Shown: positions 32,938-42,091 of the stretch, in pieces
Layout of the letters: every line of letters begins with the position of its first letter
Numbering within the stretch: the first letter of the stretch is position 1
Source of the DNA: Chelatococcus sp.
GTDB lineage: Bacteria > Pseudomonadota > Alphaproteobacteria > Rhizobiales > Beijerinckiaceae
Assembly (NCBI GenBank): GCA_003248805.1
Contig: QFQY01000022.1
Location: forward strand, 1 to 64,000
Direction: 5' to 3'
Length of the DNA: 64,000 nucleotides
The notes under the pieces: model-generated
The model's input: only the letters and a program-made list of their open reading frames with translations
What the model was told of the DNA's origin: nothing
The model's database searches: none
Position numbers and translations under genes: made by a program

Positions 32938-35295
32938 TCATCGCCCCACCTCCGCCCGCACCCGCTCTACTGCCGCCAGCACGCGCTCGGGCGTGGCCGG
33001 CGCGTCGAGCCGTGGGCAGACGCGATGCCCGCCCACGCTCGCGACCGCATCCGACAGCGCGTGCAGAACCGAGATCGCCAGCATCAGAGGCGGCTCGCCG
33101 ACCGCCTTGGACCGGTGGATCGTCGCCTCGCGGTTCGGCGCGTTCTCCAGAAGCTCCACATTGCAGATGCGTGGCCGGTCGGAGGCGACGGGGATCTTGT
33201 AGGTCGAGGGCGCATGCGTGCGCAGCCGGCCCTTCGCGTCCCAGACCAGCTCCTCGGTGGTGAGCCAGCCCATGCCCTGCACGAAGCCGCCCTCGATCTG
33301 GCCCTTGTCGATGGCCGGGTTCAGCGAAGTGCCGCAATCATGCAGGATATCGACGCGCTCGACCCGGTATTCGCCGGTCAGCGTGTCGATGGCGACCTCG
33401 GCCGCCGCGGCGCCATAGGCGAAATAGTAGAAGGGATGGCCCCGGCCGGCCTTGCGGTCCCAATGGATCCTGGGCGTGGCGTAGAAGCCCGTCGCCGAGA
33501 GCTGGACACGCGCCATATAGGCGGCCTGCACCAGCTCCCGGAACGCGATCTCGCGAGCACCGACCTTCACCGCGCCCTGCCGGAAGGCGATCTCCTCCGG
33601 CTGCACCTGCCAGTGCCGCGCGGCGAACTCCGTCAGTCGCGCCTTGATCGCCTCGCAGGCGTCGAGCGCCGCCATGCCGTTGAGGTCGGAGCCGGAGGAG
33701 GCGGCGGTCGCCGAGGTGTTGGGCACCTTGCCGGTCGTCGTGGCGGTGATCTTGACCTGGTCCAGCCCGATGCCGAAGGCCTGAGCCACCACCTGCGCGA
33801 CCTTGATATAGAGCCCCTGGCCCATTTCGGTGCCGCCATGGTTCAGCGCGACCGTGCCGTCCGTGTAGACATGCACCAGCGCCCCCGCCTGGTTGAACCA
33901 TGTCGCGGTGAAGGAGATGCCGAACTTGACCGGGGTGAGCGCGATGCCGCGCTTGATGACGGGGCTGGTCTCGTTGAAGGCGCGGATCGCCTGCTGTCGC
34001 GCGCCGTAGTCGCAGCGCCGTTCCAGCGTCGCCATCACCTCGCCCGCGATATTGTCCTCCACGGTCTGGTGATAGGGCGTCAGGTCCCGGCCGATTCCGC
34101 CATAGAGATTGCGCTTGCGGACCTCCAGCGGGTCGAGCCCGGTCGCATAGGCCACCTCCTCGATGAAGCGTTCGGCGCCGACCATGCCTTGCGGGCCGCC
34201 GAAGCCGCGAAAGGCGGTGTTGGAGCAGGTATGGGTGCGCAGCGGCTCCGAGCGGCCGCGCACCGCCGGGTAGAAGTAGCAATTGTCCATGTGGAAGAGG
34301 GCGCGGTCGGTAACCGGTCCCGAGAGGTCGGCGTTCCAGCCGCAGCGCGCGGCATAGACGGCATCGACCGCGAGGATATGGCCGTCGTCGTCGAAGCCGA
34401 TCTGGTAGTCGACCACGAAGTCGTGGCGCTTGCCGGTGATCGCCATGTCGTCGTCGCGGTCGGGCCTGAGCTTCACCGGCCGCCCGAGCGCCTTGGCGGC
34501 CAGTGCCGCGACGCAGGCGAAGAGATTGGCCTGGGTCTCCTTGCCGCCGAAGCCGCCACCCATGCGCCTGACCTCGACCGTCACGGCATGCGCGCCGACG
34601 CCGAGCACGGCCGAGACCATGTGCTGGACTTCGCTCGGATGCTGGGTCGAGACCATCACCAGCACGTCCTCGTCCTCGCCCGGAATGGCGAGCGCGATCT
34701 GGCTTTCGAGGTAGAAATGCTCCTGCCCGCCGATCGCCATCGAGCCCGTCAGGCGGCGCGGGCTGGCGGCCATCGCCGCCGCGACGTCGCCGCGCTCGAG
34801 CTTCAACGGGTCGGTGACGAGCGCGCCGCCGGCGGCGCGCGCGGCGGCTACGTCGAGGATCGGCGCCGCCTCCTGGTACTGCGCTTTCGCCAGCAGGGCG
34901 GCACGTCGGGCCGCGTCGCGGGTCTCGGCGACCACGGCGAAGAGCGGCTGGCCGTGGAACAGAATCGCGTCCGTCGCGAAGAGCGGCTCGTCGTGCCGAT
35001 GCGTCGAGGAGATGTCGTTGGCGCCGGGAATGTCGGCTGCCGTCAGCACCGCGAGCACGCCGGGCGCGGCGCGCACCGCATCGAGATCGAGCGAAACCAG
35101 CCTGCCATGCGCGATTCCGCTCAGGCCGAGATAGGCATGGACCAGCCCCTCCGGGGCGGCGACGTCGTCGATATAGGCCGCTTCGCCCGCGACGTGCTTG
35201 GGCGCGGAATCGTGGATGCGCGCCACGCCGACCGGGCCCGCGCCGGGCTGCATCGAGCCGGTCTGCATGTCGAGGCCTCGTCCCGCGTCAGCCAT
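32938..35295 (-). CDS. xdhB: Xanthine dehydrogenase molybdopterin-binding subunit XdhB
   Basis: A 785-residue molybdenum subunit of bacterial xanthine dehydrogenase, which oxidises hypoxanthine and xanthine to urate. The family residues that contact the purine are present: Glu in GGGFGGKETQ (equivalent to bovine Glu802) and Arg in TAFRGFGGPQ (bovine Arg880). The catalytic Glu lies in VGEPPLMLA near the C-terminus. This supports a true xanthine dehydrogenase rather than an aldehyde oxidase. It overlaps xdhA by 8 bases. It is cytoplasmic, with no signal peptide. Confidence 0.95.
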   Translation of the reverse strand: MADAGRGLDMQTGSMQPGAGPVGVARIHDSAPKHVAGEAAYIDDVAAPEGLVHAYLGLSGIAHGRLVSLDLDAVRAAPGVLAVLTAADIPGANDISSTHRHDEPLFATDAILFHGQPLFAVVAETRDAARRAALLAKAQYQEAAPILDVAAARAAGGALVTDPLKLERGDVAAAMAASPRRLTGSMAIGGQEHFYLESQIALAIPGEDEDVLVMVSTQHPSEVQHMVSAVLGVGAHAVTVEVRRMGGGFGGKETQANLFACVAALAAKALGRPVKLRPDRDDDMAITGKRHDFVVDYQIGFDDDGHILAVDAVYAARCGWNADLSGPVTDRALFHMDNCYFYPAVRGRSEPLRTHTCSNTAFRGFGGPQGMVGAERFIEEVAYATGLDPLEVRKRNLYGGIGRDLTPYHQTVEDNIAGEVMATLERRCDYGARQQAIRAFNETSPVIKRGIALTPVKFGISFTATWFNQAGALVHVYTDGTVALNHGGTEMGQGLYIKVAQVVAQAFGIGLDQVKITATTTGKVPNTSATAASSGSDLNGMAALDACEAIKARLTEFAARHWQVQPEEIAFRQGAVKVGAREIAFRELVQAAYMARVQLSATGFYATPRIHWDRKAGRGHPFYYFAYGAAAAEVAIDTLTGEYRVERVDILHDCGTSLNPAIDKGQIEGGFVQGMGWLTTEELVWDAKGRLRTHAPSTYKIPVASDRPRICNVELLENAPNREATIHRSKAVGEPPLMLAISVLHALSDAVASVGGHRVCPRLDAPATPERVLAAVERVRAEVGR

Positions 35296-36880
35296 GGGCG
35301 GCCTCCGCCAGCAGGCCCGCGACGCGCGTCGCCGTCGCGGGCTGGGTCGTCTCGATCAGGAAGCGTCGCAGGAGGTTGCCCGCGACAGTGAGCCGGTAGG
35401 CCGCCGAGGCGCGCATGTCGCTGAGCGGCGTGAAATCCTGCGGCAGCGCCGCGATGGCGGCCCCGACCGACGCCTCGTCCCACGGCCTGCCGATCAGCGC
35501 GTCCTCCGCCGCCGTCGCGCGCTTGGGGATGCCGGCCATGCCGCCATAGGCGAGGCGGGCTTCGCCGATGACGCCGTCCGGGCGCAACCGCAGCAGGAAG
35601 GCGCCACAGACGGCGGAAATGTCCTCGTCGAAGCGCTTGGAGATCTTCGAGACGTGGACGAGATCGCCGGGGAGGGGCTTCGGCACGAGCACGGCCTCGA
35701 CGAACTCGTCGGGCCGTCGATCCTGCTTGCGATAGTCGAGGAAGAAGGCTTCGAGCGGGAGCGGGCGGCGGAACAGGTCGGCTTCACCCGTCATCGCGAG
35801 CGCAGCGAAGCGATCCAGGGGGGCTTGGCTGGGCGTCTCACCCGGTCCCTCCTGGATTGCTTCGTCGGCTGCGCCTCCTGGCAATGACGGTGCTGAGGCC
35901 AGTACCAGCGTCGCCCCCAGCGCGATCAGGGCCGGGGGCAGGTCGCCGATCGGTGAGCCGTTGGCGATGTTGCCGCCGATCGTCCCGGCATTGCGCACCT
36001 GCTCGCCGCCGAAGCGGCGCATCAGCTCGTCGAGCTGGGGGGAGAGGGGCGCGAGCGCGGTGCGGAGGTCGGCGTTGTTGGTCATCGCGCCGAGGCGCAG
36101 ATGGTCGCCCTCGTCCGAAACCGCGTTCAACGCCGCGACGCGACCGAGGAAGATCACCGGATCGAGCCGCCGCAGCCCCTTCGTCACCCAGAGTCCGACA
36201 TCGGTCGCGCCCGCGACCAGCGTCGCGTCGGGATGTGCGGCCAGAAGCCCGGCCAGCGCCTCGACCGTCGCGGGAGCGAAAAACCGCCCGCCGGGTCCGG
36301 ACAGAGCCAGCGTGTCCTCGTCCGCCAGCGCCAGCAGGGCCGCCTCCACGGCGCCGCGCCGCTTGGCGAAACGGTCCTCGCCGCGGTCTGCGATGGCGTC
36401 CATGCGCTTCGCGGCGGCGACGATCGGCTCATAGCCGGTGCAGCGGCAGAGATTTCCGGCCAGCGCATCCTCGATCCGCTGCGTATCCGGTTCCGCCTCG
36501 TTCAGCCGCAAGGCCAGCAGCGACATCACGAAGCCCGGCGTGCAGAAGCCGCATTGCGAGCCGTGGCAATCCACCATCGCCTGCTGGACCGGGTGCAGCG
36601 CGCCCTCGGCGTCCCTCAGGTGCTCGACGGTGAGAAGCTGGCAGCCGTCCAGCGTCGGCAGGAAGCGGATGCAGGCATTGATCGCCTCATAGCGCAGCCT
36701 GCCCCGGTCGAGCCGCCCGACGACGACGGTGCAGGCGCCGCAATCGCCCTCGGCGCAGCCTTCCTTGGTTCCGGTCAGGCGGCGTTCGAGGCGCAGCCAG
36801 TCGAGGACTGTCAGCGTCGGATCGCAGGAAGCGATTGCGACGCGCTCGTCGCCGAGAAGGAAGCGAAGCGTGGTGCGCAT
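35288..36880 (-). CDS. xdhA: Xanthine dehydrogenase Fe-S/FAD subunit XdhA, with repeat insertion
   Basis: A 530-residue subunit. The N-terminal [2Fe-2S] domain has CAEGDCGAC (Cys42, 47, 50) and Cys70. The second cluster has CGFCTPG and NLCRCTGY. The FAD domain starts near residue 190, followed by the CO-dehydrogenase flavoprotein C-domain. The protein is longer than R. capsulatus XdhA (about 460 residues). Much of the surplus is residues about 331-365, encoded by a palindromic repeat (35789-35889) that elsewhere is intergenic. The frame stays open through it. The flanks (LGATLVL before, RRPLPLEAFFLDYRKQDRRP after) join normally in relatives. Activity may persist if the insert is a surface loop. 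Confidence 0.92.
   Translation of the reverse strand: MRTTLRFLLGDERVAIASCDPTLTVLDWLRLERRLTGTKEGCAEGDCGACTVVVGRLDRGRLRYEAINACIRFLPTLDGCQLLTVEHLRDAEGALHPVQQAMVDCHGSQCGFCTPGFVMSLLALRLNEAEPDTQRIEDALAGNLCRCTGYEPIVAAAKRMDAIADRGEDRFAKRRGAVEAALLALADEDTLALSGPGGRFFAPATVEALAGLLAAHPDATLVAGATDVGLWVTKGLRRLDPVIFLGRVAALNAVSDEGDHLRLGAMTNNADLRTALAPLSPQLDELMRRFGGEQVRNAGTIGGNIANGSPIGDLPPALIALGATLVLASAPSLPGGAADEAIQEGPGETPSQAPLDRFAALAMTGEADLFRRPLPLEAFFLDYRKQDRRPDEFVEAVLVPKPLPGDLVHVSKISKRFDEDISAVCGAFLLRLRPDGVIGEARLAYGGMAGIPKRATAAEDALIGRPWDEASVGAAIAALPQDFTPLSDMRASAAYRLTVAGNLLRRFLIETTQPATATRVAGLLAEAAHG
35789..35889. repeat. Family E palindromic repeat inside the xdhA reading frame
   Basis: The left arm CGTCATCGCGAGCGCAGCGA (start of 35789-35818) differs from the intergenic copy at 32848 in only 2 of 30 bases. 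The right arm at 35852-35889, from CTGGATTGCTTC to GGCAATGACG, has diverged and carries a few extra bases. It encodes about 34 residues of XdhA rich in A, G, E and P, without stops. Confidence 0.85.
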
Positions 36881-36993
36881 GCTGTCGGGGTTGCCTTCCG
36901 TTTCGCGCCTGCCCGCAGATTAGGCACGTTCGCAGCTTGGCCGGAAGCTTCGATTTGGTGCAGATATGATGTGTTTTTGAGCCGGAGCCCGTC

Positions 36994-38310
36994 TTGAGCG
37001 CATCGCCCGTCCTTCGCGCCCTTCGCGGCCGCCTGCTCTGGTTCGTCGGCGATCCCGAAACGGCGGGCGAGGCGGCGCATCGCTATGTCGCGGACGGGCT
37101 GCTCGTCATCGAGGACGGCCTTGTCAGCGCGGCGGGCGAGGCGCGCGACCTGCTGGCGTCCCTGCCGGCCGGCACCGAGATCGTCGACCACCGCCCGCAT
37201 CTGATCATGCCGGGCTTCATCGACGCCCATATTCACATGCCGCAGACCCAGGTCGTCGCCTCCTACGGGGCGCAGCTGATGGACTGGCTCAACCGGTACA
37301 CCTTCGTCGAGGAGCAGAAATGCGCCCGGCAGGGCCATGCCGGCGCGCTCTCCGCCTTCCTGCTCGACGAGTTGCTGGCGAGCGGCACGACGACGGCCGC
37401 GGTCTACTGCTCCGTCCATGCGCAATCGGCGGAGGCCTTCTTCACCGAATCCGAGCGTCGCAACACGCGCATGATCGCCGGCAAGGTGATGATGGACCGC
37501 AACGCGCCCGAGGCCCTGACCGATACGGCCGAGAGTGGCTATGCCGATTCGAAGGCGCTGATCGCCCGCTGGCACAAGCGCGGCCGGCAGCTTTACGCCA
37601 TCACCCCGCGCTTCGTCGTGACCTCGACGCCGGAGCAGATGGCCGCCGCGGGGCGCCTCGTCGCCGAGCATCCGGATTGCCACGTCCAGACCCATATCGA
37701 CGAGAACCGGGCCGAGATCGCCTTCGCCAACGAGCTCTATCCGGAGGCCGGCGACTATGCCGGCATCTACGAACAGTTCGGCCTGCTCGGTCCTCGCAGC
37801 CTGATGGGGCACTGCATCCATGTCACGGACCGGGAGTGGCGCCGTTTCGCCGATGCCGGCGCGGTCGCCGTGTTCTGCCCGACCTCGAACCTCTTCCTCG
37901 GTTCGGGGCTGTTCGACTGGGCGCGTGCCCGGCGCGAGGGCGTGCGCGTCGCGGTCGCGACCGATATCGGCGGCGGCACCTCCTATTCGATGCTGCGGAC
38001 GATGGCGGAGGCCTACAAGGTGCTTCAGCTTCAGGGCCAGTCGCTCTCGGCCTTCGCGGCGCTGCACGCGATCACGCGCGGCAATGCGGTGGCGCTGGGG
38101 TTGGACGGCCTGATCGGCTCGTTCGAGCCGGGGAGGGAGGCGGATGCCGTGGTCCTGAACACCGCCGCGACCCGCGCCATGGCGCATCGCCTGGAGACGG
38201 CGCGCGATCTGGCGGAGGAGCTCTTCGTGCTCGTCACGCTCGGCGACGAGCGCAATGTCGCCGCGACCTATGTCATGGGGGAGAGGGTCGCGGGGCCTTC
38301 AGGCGGGTAA
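36994..38310 (+). CDS. guaD: Guanine deaminase
   Basis: A 438-residue metal-dependent amidohydrolase that turns guanine into xanthine and ammonia. Zinc-site motifs: IDAHIHMPQ (near residue 76), THIDEN (near 232), GHCIHV (near 270) and DIGGGTSYSML (near 325). The PQ after HxH and the final SYSML are guanine-deaminase features. The start is TTG at 36994 with GGAG upstream; no ATG lies before residue 73, which is within the fold. It is divergent from xdhA (113 bp), and its product xanthine is the substrate of XdhAB, so the locus forms a guanine-to-urate route. Confidence 0.94.
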   Translation: MSASPVLRALRGRLLWFVGDPETAGEAAHRYVADGLLVIEDGLVSAAGEARDLLASLPAGTEIVDHRPHLIMPGFIDAHIHMPQTQVVASYGAQLMDWLNRYTFVEEQKCARQGHAGALSAFLLDELLASGTTTAAVYCSVHAQSAEAFFTESERRNTRMIAGKVMMDRNAPEALTDTAESGYADSKALIARWHKRGRQLYAITPRFVVTSTPEQMAAAGRLVAEHPDCHVQTHIDENRAEIAFANELYPEAGDYAGIYEQFGLLGPRSLMGHCIHVTDREWRRFADAGAVAVFCPTSNLFLGSGLFDWARARREGVRVAVATDIGGGTSYSMLRTMAEAYKVLQLQGQSLSAFAALHAITRGNAVALGLDGLIGSFEPGREADAVVLNTAATRAMAHRLETARDLAEELFVLVTLGDERNVAATYVMGERVAGPSGG

Positions 38311-38322
38311 GTGCAGCGCCGC

Positions 38323-38376
38323 CGTCATGGTCGGGCTTGTCCCGACCATCCACGTCTTCCATCGGCGAGCATGACG
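38323..38376. repeat. Palindromic repeat, family C (short copy)
   Basis: CGTCATGGTCGGGCTTGTCC with the hairpin GGTCGGGCTTGTCCCGACC (38329-38347), ending in GCATGACG. It lies between the convergent guaD and aminotransferase genes, where it could act as a bidirectional terminator. It is related to 25342-25418. Confidence 0.7.
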
Positions 38377-38401
38377 GTTCGAACGGCCGGCAGGCCTCGC
38401 C

Positions 38402-39259
38402 TCAGCCCAGCACGCCGCCCTTGCGGGCGAAGTCGACATAGATCTCGCGCAGGCGCAGGGCCGTCGGGCCGGGCGCGCCGTTGTGGATCGTATGGCCGTC
38501 GAGCGTCGTCACCGGCATCACCAGGCTGGTGGCGGAGGTGATGAAGGCCTCGTCGGCATCGAGCGCTTCCTCCACCGTGAAGGCGCGCTCCTCGAAAGTG
38601 AAACCGGTTTCCGCCAGGAAGGCCAGAACCGCCTTGCGGGTGATGCCCGGCAGCACCTTGTGGGAGAGCTCGCGTGAGATCAGCGTCTTGCCCTTGACGA
38701 TCCAGGCGGTCGCCGAGGCGCCCTCGGTCACCACGCCGTCCTCGACCAGCCAGGCGTCGTTGGCGCCCTGCTCGGCGGCGTACTGCTTGGCCAGCACCGG
38801 CGCCAGCAGGTTGACGCTCTTGATGTCGCGGCGTGCCCAGCGCAGGTCCGGCACGGTCACCACCTTGATGCCGGTCTTCACCGCCGGATTGTCGACGAAC
38901 TTGCGCGGCTGCGGGAACAGCACCAGCGTCGGCGTGACGTCCTTCGGGAAGACGAAGTCCCGGTCGGCCGCGCCGCGTGAGACCTGCAGATAGATCGCGC
39001 CCTCGTCGAGATCATTGCGGCGGATGATCTCTTCGTGGATCGCCACGAGCTCGGCCCTGCTCCAGGGCAGCGGCAGCTTGATCTCGCCGCAGGAGCGCTC
39101 GAGCCGCGCCAGATGCGCCTCGCAGTCGACGAGCTTGCCGCCGATCACCGCCGAGACCTCGTAGATGCCGTCGCCGAAGATGAAGGCGCGGTCGAAAATC
39201 GAGATCGTCGCCTGCTCCTCGGGGAGATAGGCGCCATTGACGTAGACGGTACGGCTCAT
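38402..39259 (-). CDS. dat: Class IV aminotransferase (D-amino acid transaminase type)
   Basis: A 285-residue PLP enzyme of fold type IV, which includes D-alanine, branched-chain and aminodeoxychorismate lyase members. The N-terminus MSRTVYVNGAYLPEEQATIS followed by FDRAFIFGDGIYEV is typical of D-amino acid transaminases. The PLP lysine lies in DIKSVNLLAPVLAKQ (near residue 145). GVVTEGASATAWIV near residue 175 is the family loop. It probably interconverts D-amino acids and 2-oxoacids in the cytoplasm. It is divergent from a D-2-hydroxyacid dehydrogenase across 215 bp with nothing else visible. Specificity within class IV is not certain. Confidence 0.85.
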   Translation of the reverse strand: MSRTVYVNGAYLPEEQATISIFDRAFIFGDGIYEVSAVIGGKLVDCEAHLARLERSCGEIKLPLPWSRAELVAIHEEIIRRNDLDEGAIYLQVSRGAADRDFVFPKDVTPTLVLFPQPRKFVDNPAVKTGIKVVTVPDLRWARRDIKSVNLLAPVLAKQYAAEQGANDAWLVEDGVVTEGASATAWIVKGKTLISRELSHKVLPGITRKAVLAFLAETGFTFEERAFTVEEALDADEAFITSATSLVMPVTTLDGHTIHNGAPGPTALRLREIYVDFARKGGVLG

Positions 39260-39474
39260 CGAACGGGACTCGGATAGAGGGAGGAAAGCGCATCCTTCCT
39301 AGCCGAGACGTTGGCGCGATGCGAGGACGAAGCGCTCGCCCGACCGGCGGCAGGCGCAACCCCGCCGCGCCGTCGCCGAGATGGTGGTTGCGGCCGGCGG
39401 CTCCTATCTCCGACCCTCTGCGCCAATCCGTTTGGCAATTCCCGCTCCGCCAGATCCCGCTTCAGGAGGCCGCC

Positions 39475-40467
39475 ATGGTCCGTCCCATCGTCGTCGTGCT
39501 CGATGACAGCCAACAGGTCGCCCGCGAGGCCGCGGACTGGTCGGCGCTGGAAAAGCGGGCCGAGCTGCGCTTCCTAAGCGAGGCCTTCGCCTCGGAGGAG
39601 GCGGTCGCCGCTGCCCTCGCCGATGCCGACATCGTCATCCCGATGCGCGAGCGCACCGCCTTTGGCGGGAGCCTGATCCGCCGCCTGCCGAGGCTGAAGC
39701 TGCTCGCGCAGACAGGCGCCCGCGCGACGACGCTCGACATCGCCGCCTGCACCGCGCAGGGCATCGTCGTCAGCAACACCGGCAACGGGGTCAGCGGCCC
39801 GGTGACGGCCGATCTCGCCTTCGCGCTGATCCTCGCCAGCGCGCGCGGGCTGGGCGATGCGCATGCGGGCATGCGGGCCGGCCGCTGGCAGGCCGGCATC
39901 CCGCTCGGCCAGGGGCTCGCGGGCAAGCGGCTCGGCATCGTCGGCCTGGGGCGCATCGGTCAGCGGCTTGCGCATTATGCCCGTGCCTTCGAGATGGAGG
40001 TCGTCGCCTGGAGCCAGAACCTCACCGCCGAGGCCGCGGAGGCGGGCGGCGCCCGGCTGGTTTCGAAGCAGGAGCTCTTCTCAGGCTCGGATTTCGTCTC
40101 GCTGCATCTCGTGCTGTCCGATCGCTCGCGCGGCGTCGTCGGCCCGGCGGAACTCGCGGCGATGAAGCCGGGTGCCTGCCTCGTCAACACGGCGCGCGGC
40201 CCGCTGGTCGACGAGGCGGCCTTACTGGAGCGGCTGCGGGCGGGCGCGATTCGCGCCGCGCTCGACGTCTACGACATCGAGCCCCTGCCGGCGGACCATC
40301 CGCTCCGCTCCCTGCCGAACGTGCTGCTCTCGCCCCATCTCGGCTACACGGCGGCACCCGTCTTCGCGGAATATTACGGGCAGAGCATCGAGAACGTGCT
40401 CGCCTTCCTCGATGGCGAGCCGATCCGCGTCGTCAATCCCGAGGTGCTCGAGCCGAAGGCCGGCTGA
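39475..40467 (+). CDS. D-2-hydroxyacid dehydrogenase family protein
   Basis: A 330-residue NAD(P)-dependent dehydrogenase that reduces 2-oxoacids. The cofactor site is GIVGLGRIGQRL (near residue 146). The catalytic triad is Arg in NTARGPLVD, Glu in DIEPLP and His in LSPHLGYT. The start is the ATG at 39475 with AGGAGG 5 bases upstream. Open sequence before it is not coding. It belongs to the phosphoglycerate-dehydrogenase-like group, but without the C-terminal ACT domain, so it is not a serine-pathway SerA. Its divergent neighbour is a D-amino acid aminotransferase, so both may handle the same oxoacids. Confidence 0.9.
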   Translation: MVRPIVVVLDDSQQVAREAADWSALEKRAELRFLSEAFASEEAVAAALADADIVIPMRERTAFGGSLIRRLPRLKLLAQTGARATTLDIAACTAQGIVVSNTGNGVSGPVTADLAFALILASARGLGDAHAGMRAGRWQAGIPLGQGLAGKRLGIVGLGRIGQRLAHYARAFEMEVVAWSQNLTAEAAEAGGARLVSKQELFSGSDFVSLHLVLSDRSRGVVGPAELAAMKPGACLVNTARGPLVDEAALLERLRAGAIRAALDVYDIEPLPADHPLRSLPNVLLSPHLGYTAAPVFAEYYGQSIENVLAFLDGEPIRVVNPEVLEPKAG

Positions 40468-40473
40468 GGCCCG

Positions 40474-42087
40474 TCAGTCGCCAAGCTCGTCCCGATCGCG
40501 AAGCCCGGCCCGCAGCAGGGCGCGCGTGTAGTCCTCGCGAGGGGCCGACAGCACGGTCTCCGCCGGGCCGCTTTCGACGACACGCCCGTCCTTCATCACC
40601 ATGATCCAGTCGGCCATGGCGCGGACGACGGCGAGGTCGTGGCTGATGAAGAGATAGGACAGACCATGACGCGCCTGCAGCGCCTTCAGCAGCGCGACGA
40701 CGCCCTTCTGCACCGTGCGGTCGAGCGCCGAGGTCGGCTCGTCGAGCACGACGAGCGCCGGATGCAGGATCATCGCGCGGGCGATGGCGACCCGCTGGCG
40801 CTGCCCGCCGGAGAGTTCGTGCGGGTAGCGGTCGCGCCATTCCCCTCCCAGCGAGACCTCGCGCAGGGCCTCCGCGACCCGCTGATCGCGGTCGCTCCGC
40901 GCCAGCTCCGGCGCATGGACGAGCAGGCCCTCCGCGACGATCTCGCCGACTGTCAGCCGGGGTGACAGCGATCCGTAAGGATCCTGGAACACGGGCTGGA
41001 GATCCTTGCGCAGCGGCCGCATCGCCTCCCGGTCGAGCGGCTGCAGCTCGCGGCCCTCGAAGCGGATCGTGCCCGAACAGGGCAGGAGCTTCAGCAGCGC
41101 CCGGCCGAGGGTCGACTTGCCGGAGCCGGATTCCCCCACGATGCCGATGGTCTGGCCGCGCCGGAGCGTGAGACCGACGCCGTCGACCGCCCTGAGTTCC
41201 GCCCTGGAACGGCCGAACAGGCCGCGCGACAGCGTGAAGGAAACGCCGATATCCCGCGCTTCGAGCAGGATCGGCGCGTCTCGGGGAGGTGGCTCCTTGC
41301 GTCCCTCCGGCTCCGAAGCGAGCAGCATGCGCGTATAGGGATGCTCCGGTGCCGCGAAGACGGACGCGGCTGGGCCGGCCTCGACGATCTCGCCCTCGCG
41401 CATGACATGCAGGCTCTCGGCATGGCGCCGCACCAGGCCGAGATCATGGGTGATGAGCAGCACCGCCATGCCGAGCCGCGCCCGCATCTCGGCGATCAGC
41501 TCCATGATGCCGACGGCGACGGTGGCGTCGAGCGCGGTCGTCGGCTCGTCGGCGATCAGCAGGTCCGGGTCGTTGGCGAGCGCCATCGCGATCATCACGC
41601 GCTGGCGCTGGCCGCCGGAGAGCTGATGCGGATAGGCGTGGAGCCGTTCCGCAGGCCGGGCGATATGCACCATCTCCAGCAGCTCCAGCGCCCTCGCGCG
41701 GGCGGCGGGGCGTGAGAGGCGCTGGTGCCGGCGCAGCGGCGCGGCGATCTGCTGGCCGATGGTGAAGAGCGGGTCGAGCGCCGACGCCGGTTCCTGGAAG
41801 ACCATCGCGATCTTCCGTCCGCGCCAGGCGTCGAGCGCGCGCGGAGGCAGGTCGAGGAGGGGCTCGCCGCGAAACCTCACCTCTCCGCTGGCGACGCCGT
41901 TGGCCGCGAGCAGCCCCATGATCGCCAGCGCCGTCTGGCTCTTGCCCGACCCCGATTCGCCGACGAGCGCGGCGAACTCGCCCGCCGCGATGTCGAAGCC
42001 GATGCCGCGCACGGCGTCGATGACGGCGTCGCGCTTGCGGAAGCGAACCTTCAGGTCCCGGACTGCGAGGAGGGGTGGCTGCGTCAC
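40474..42087 (-). CDS. Fused OppD-OppF peptide ABC ATPase
   Basis: A 537-residue protein with two complete ATPase domains (YejF-like) that powers oligopeptide import. First half: Walker A GESGSGKSQ, signature LSGGQRQRVM, Walker B LIADEPTTALD. Second half: Walker A GESGSGKST, signature LSGGQRQRVA, Walker B LVVLDEPTSALD. It begins 4 bases before oppC ends in the same direction (order oppA, oppB, oppC, this gene), and ends 6 bases from the convergent dehydrogenase gene. Confidence 0.93.
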   Translation of the reverse strand: MTQPPLLAVRDLKVRFRKRDAVIDAVRGIGFDIAAGEFAALVGESGSGKSQTALAIMGLLAANGVASGEVRFRGEPLLDLPPRALDAWRGRKIAMVFQEPASALDPLFTIGQQIAAPLRRHQRLSRPAARARALELLEMVHIARPAERLHAYPHQLSGGQRQRVMIAMALANDPDLLIADEPTTALDATVAVGIMELIAEMRARLGMAVLLITHDLGLVRRHAESLHVMREGEIVEAGPAASVFAAPEHPYTRMLLASEPEGRKEPPPRDAPILLEARDIGVSFTLSRGLFGRSRAELRAVDGVGLTLRRGQTIGIVGESGSGKSTLGRALLKLLPCSGTIRFEGRELQPLDREAMRPLRKDLQPVFQDPYGSLSPRLTVGEIVAEGLLVHAPELARSDRDQRVAEALREVSLGGEWRDRYPHELSGGQRQRVAIARAMILHPALVVLDEPTSALDRTVQKGVVALLKALQARHGLSYLFISHDLAVVRAMADWIMVMKDGRVVESGPAETVLSAPREDYTRALLRAGLRDRDELGD

Positions 42088-42091
42088 GGCC

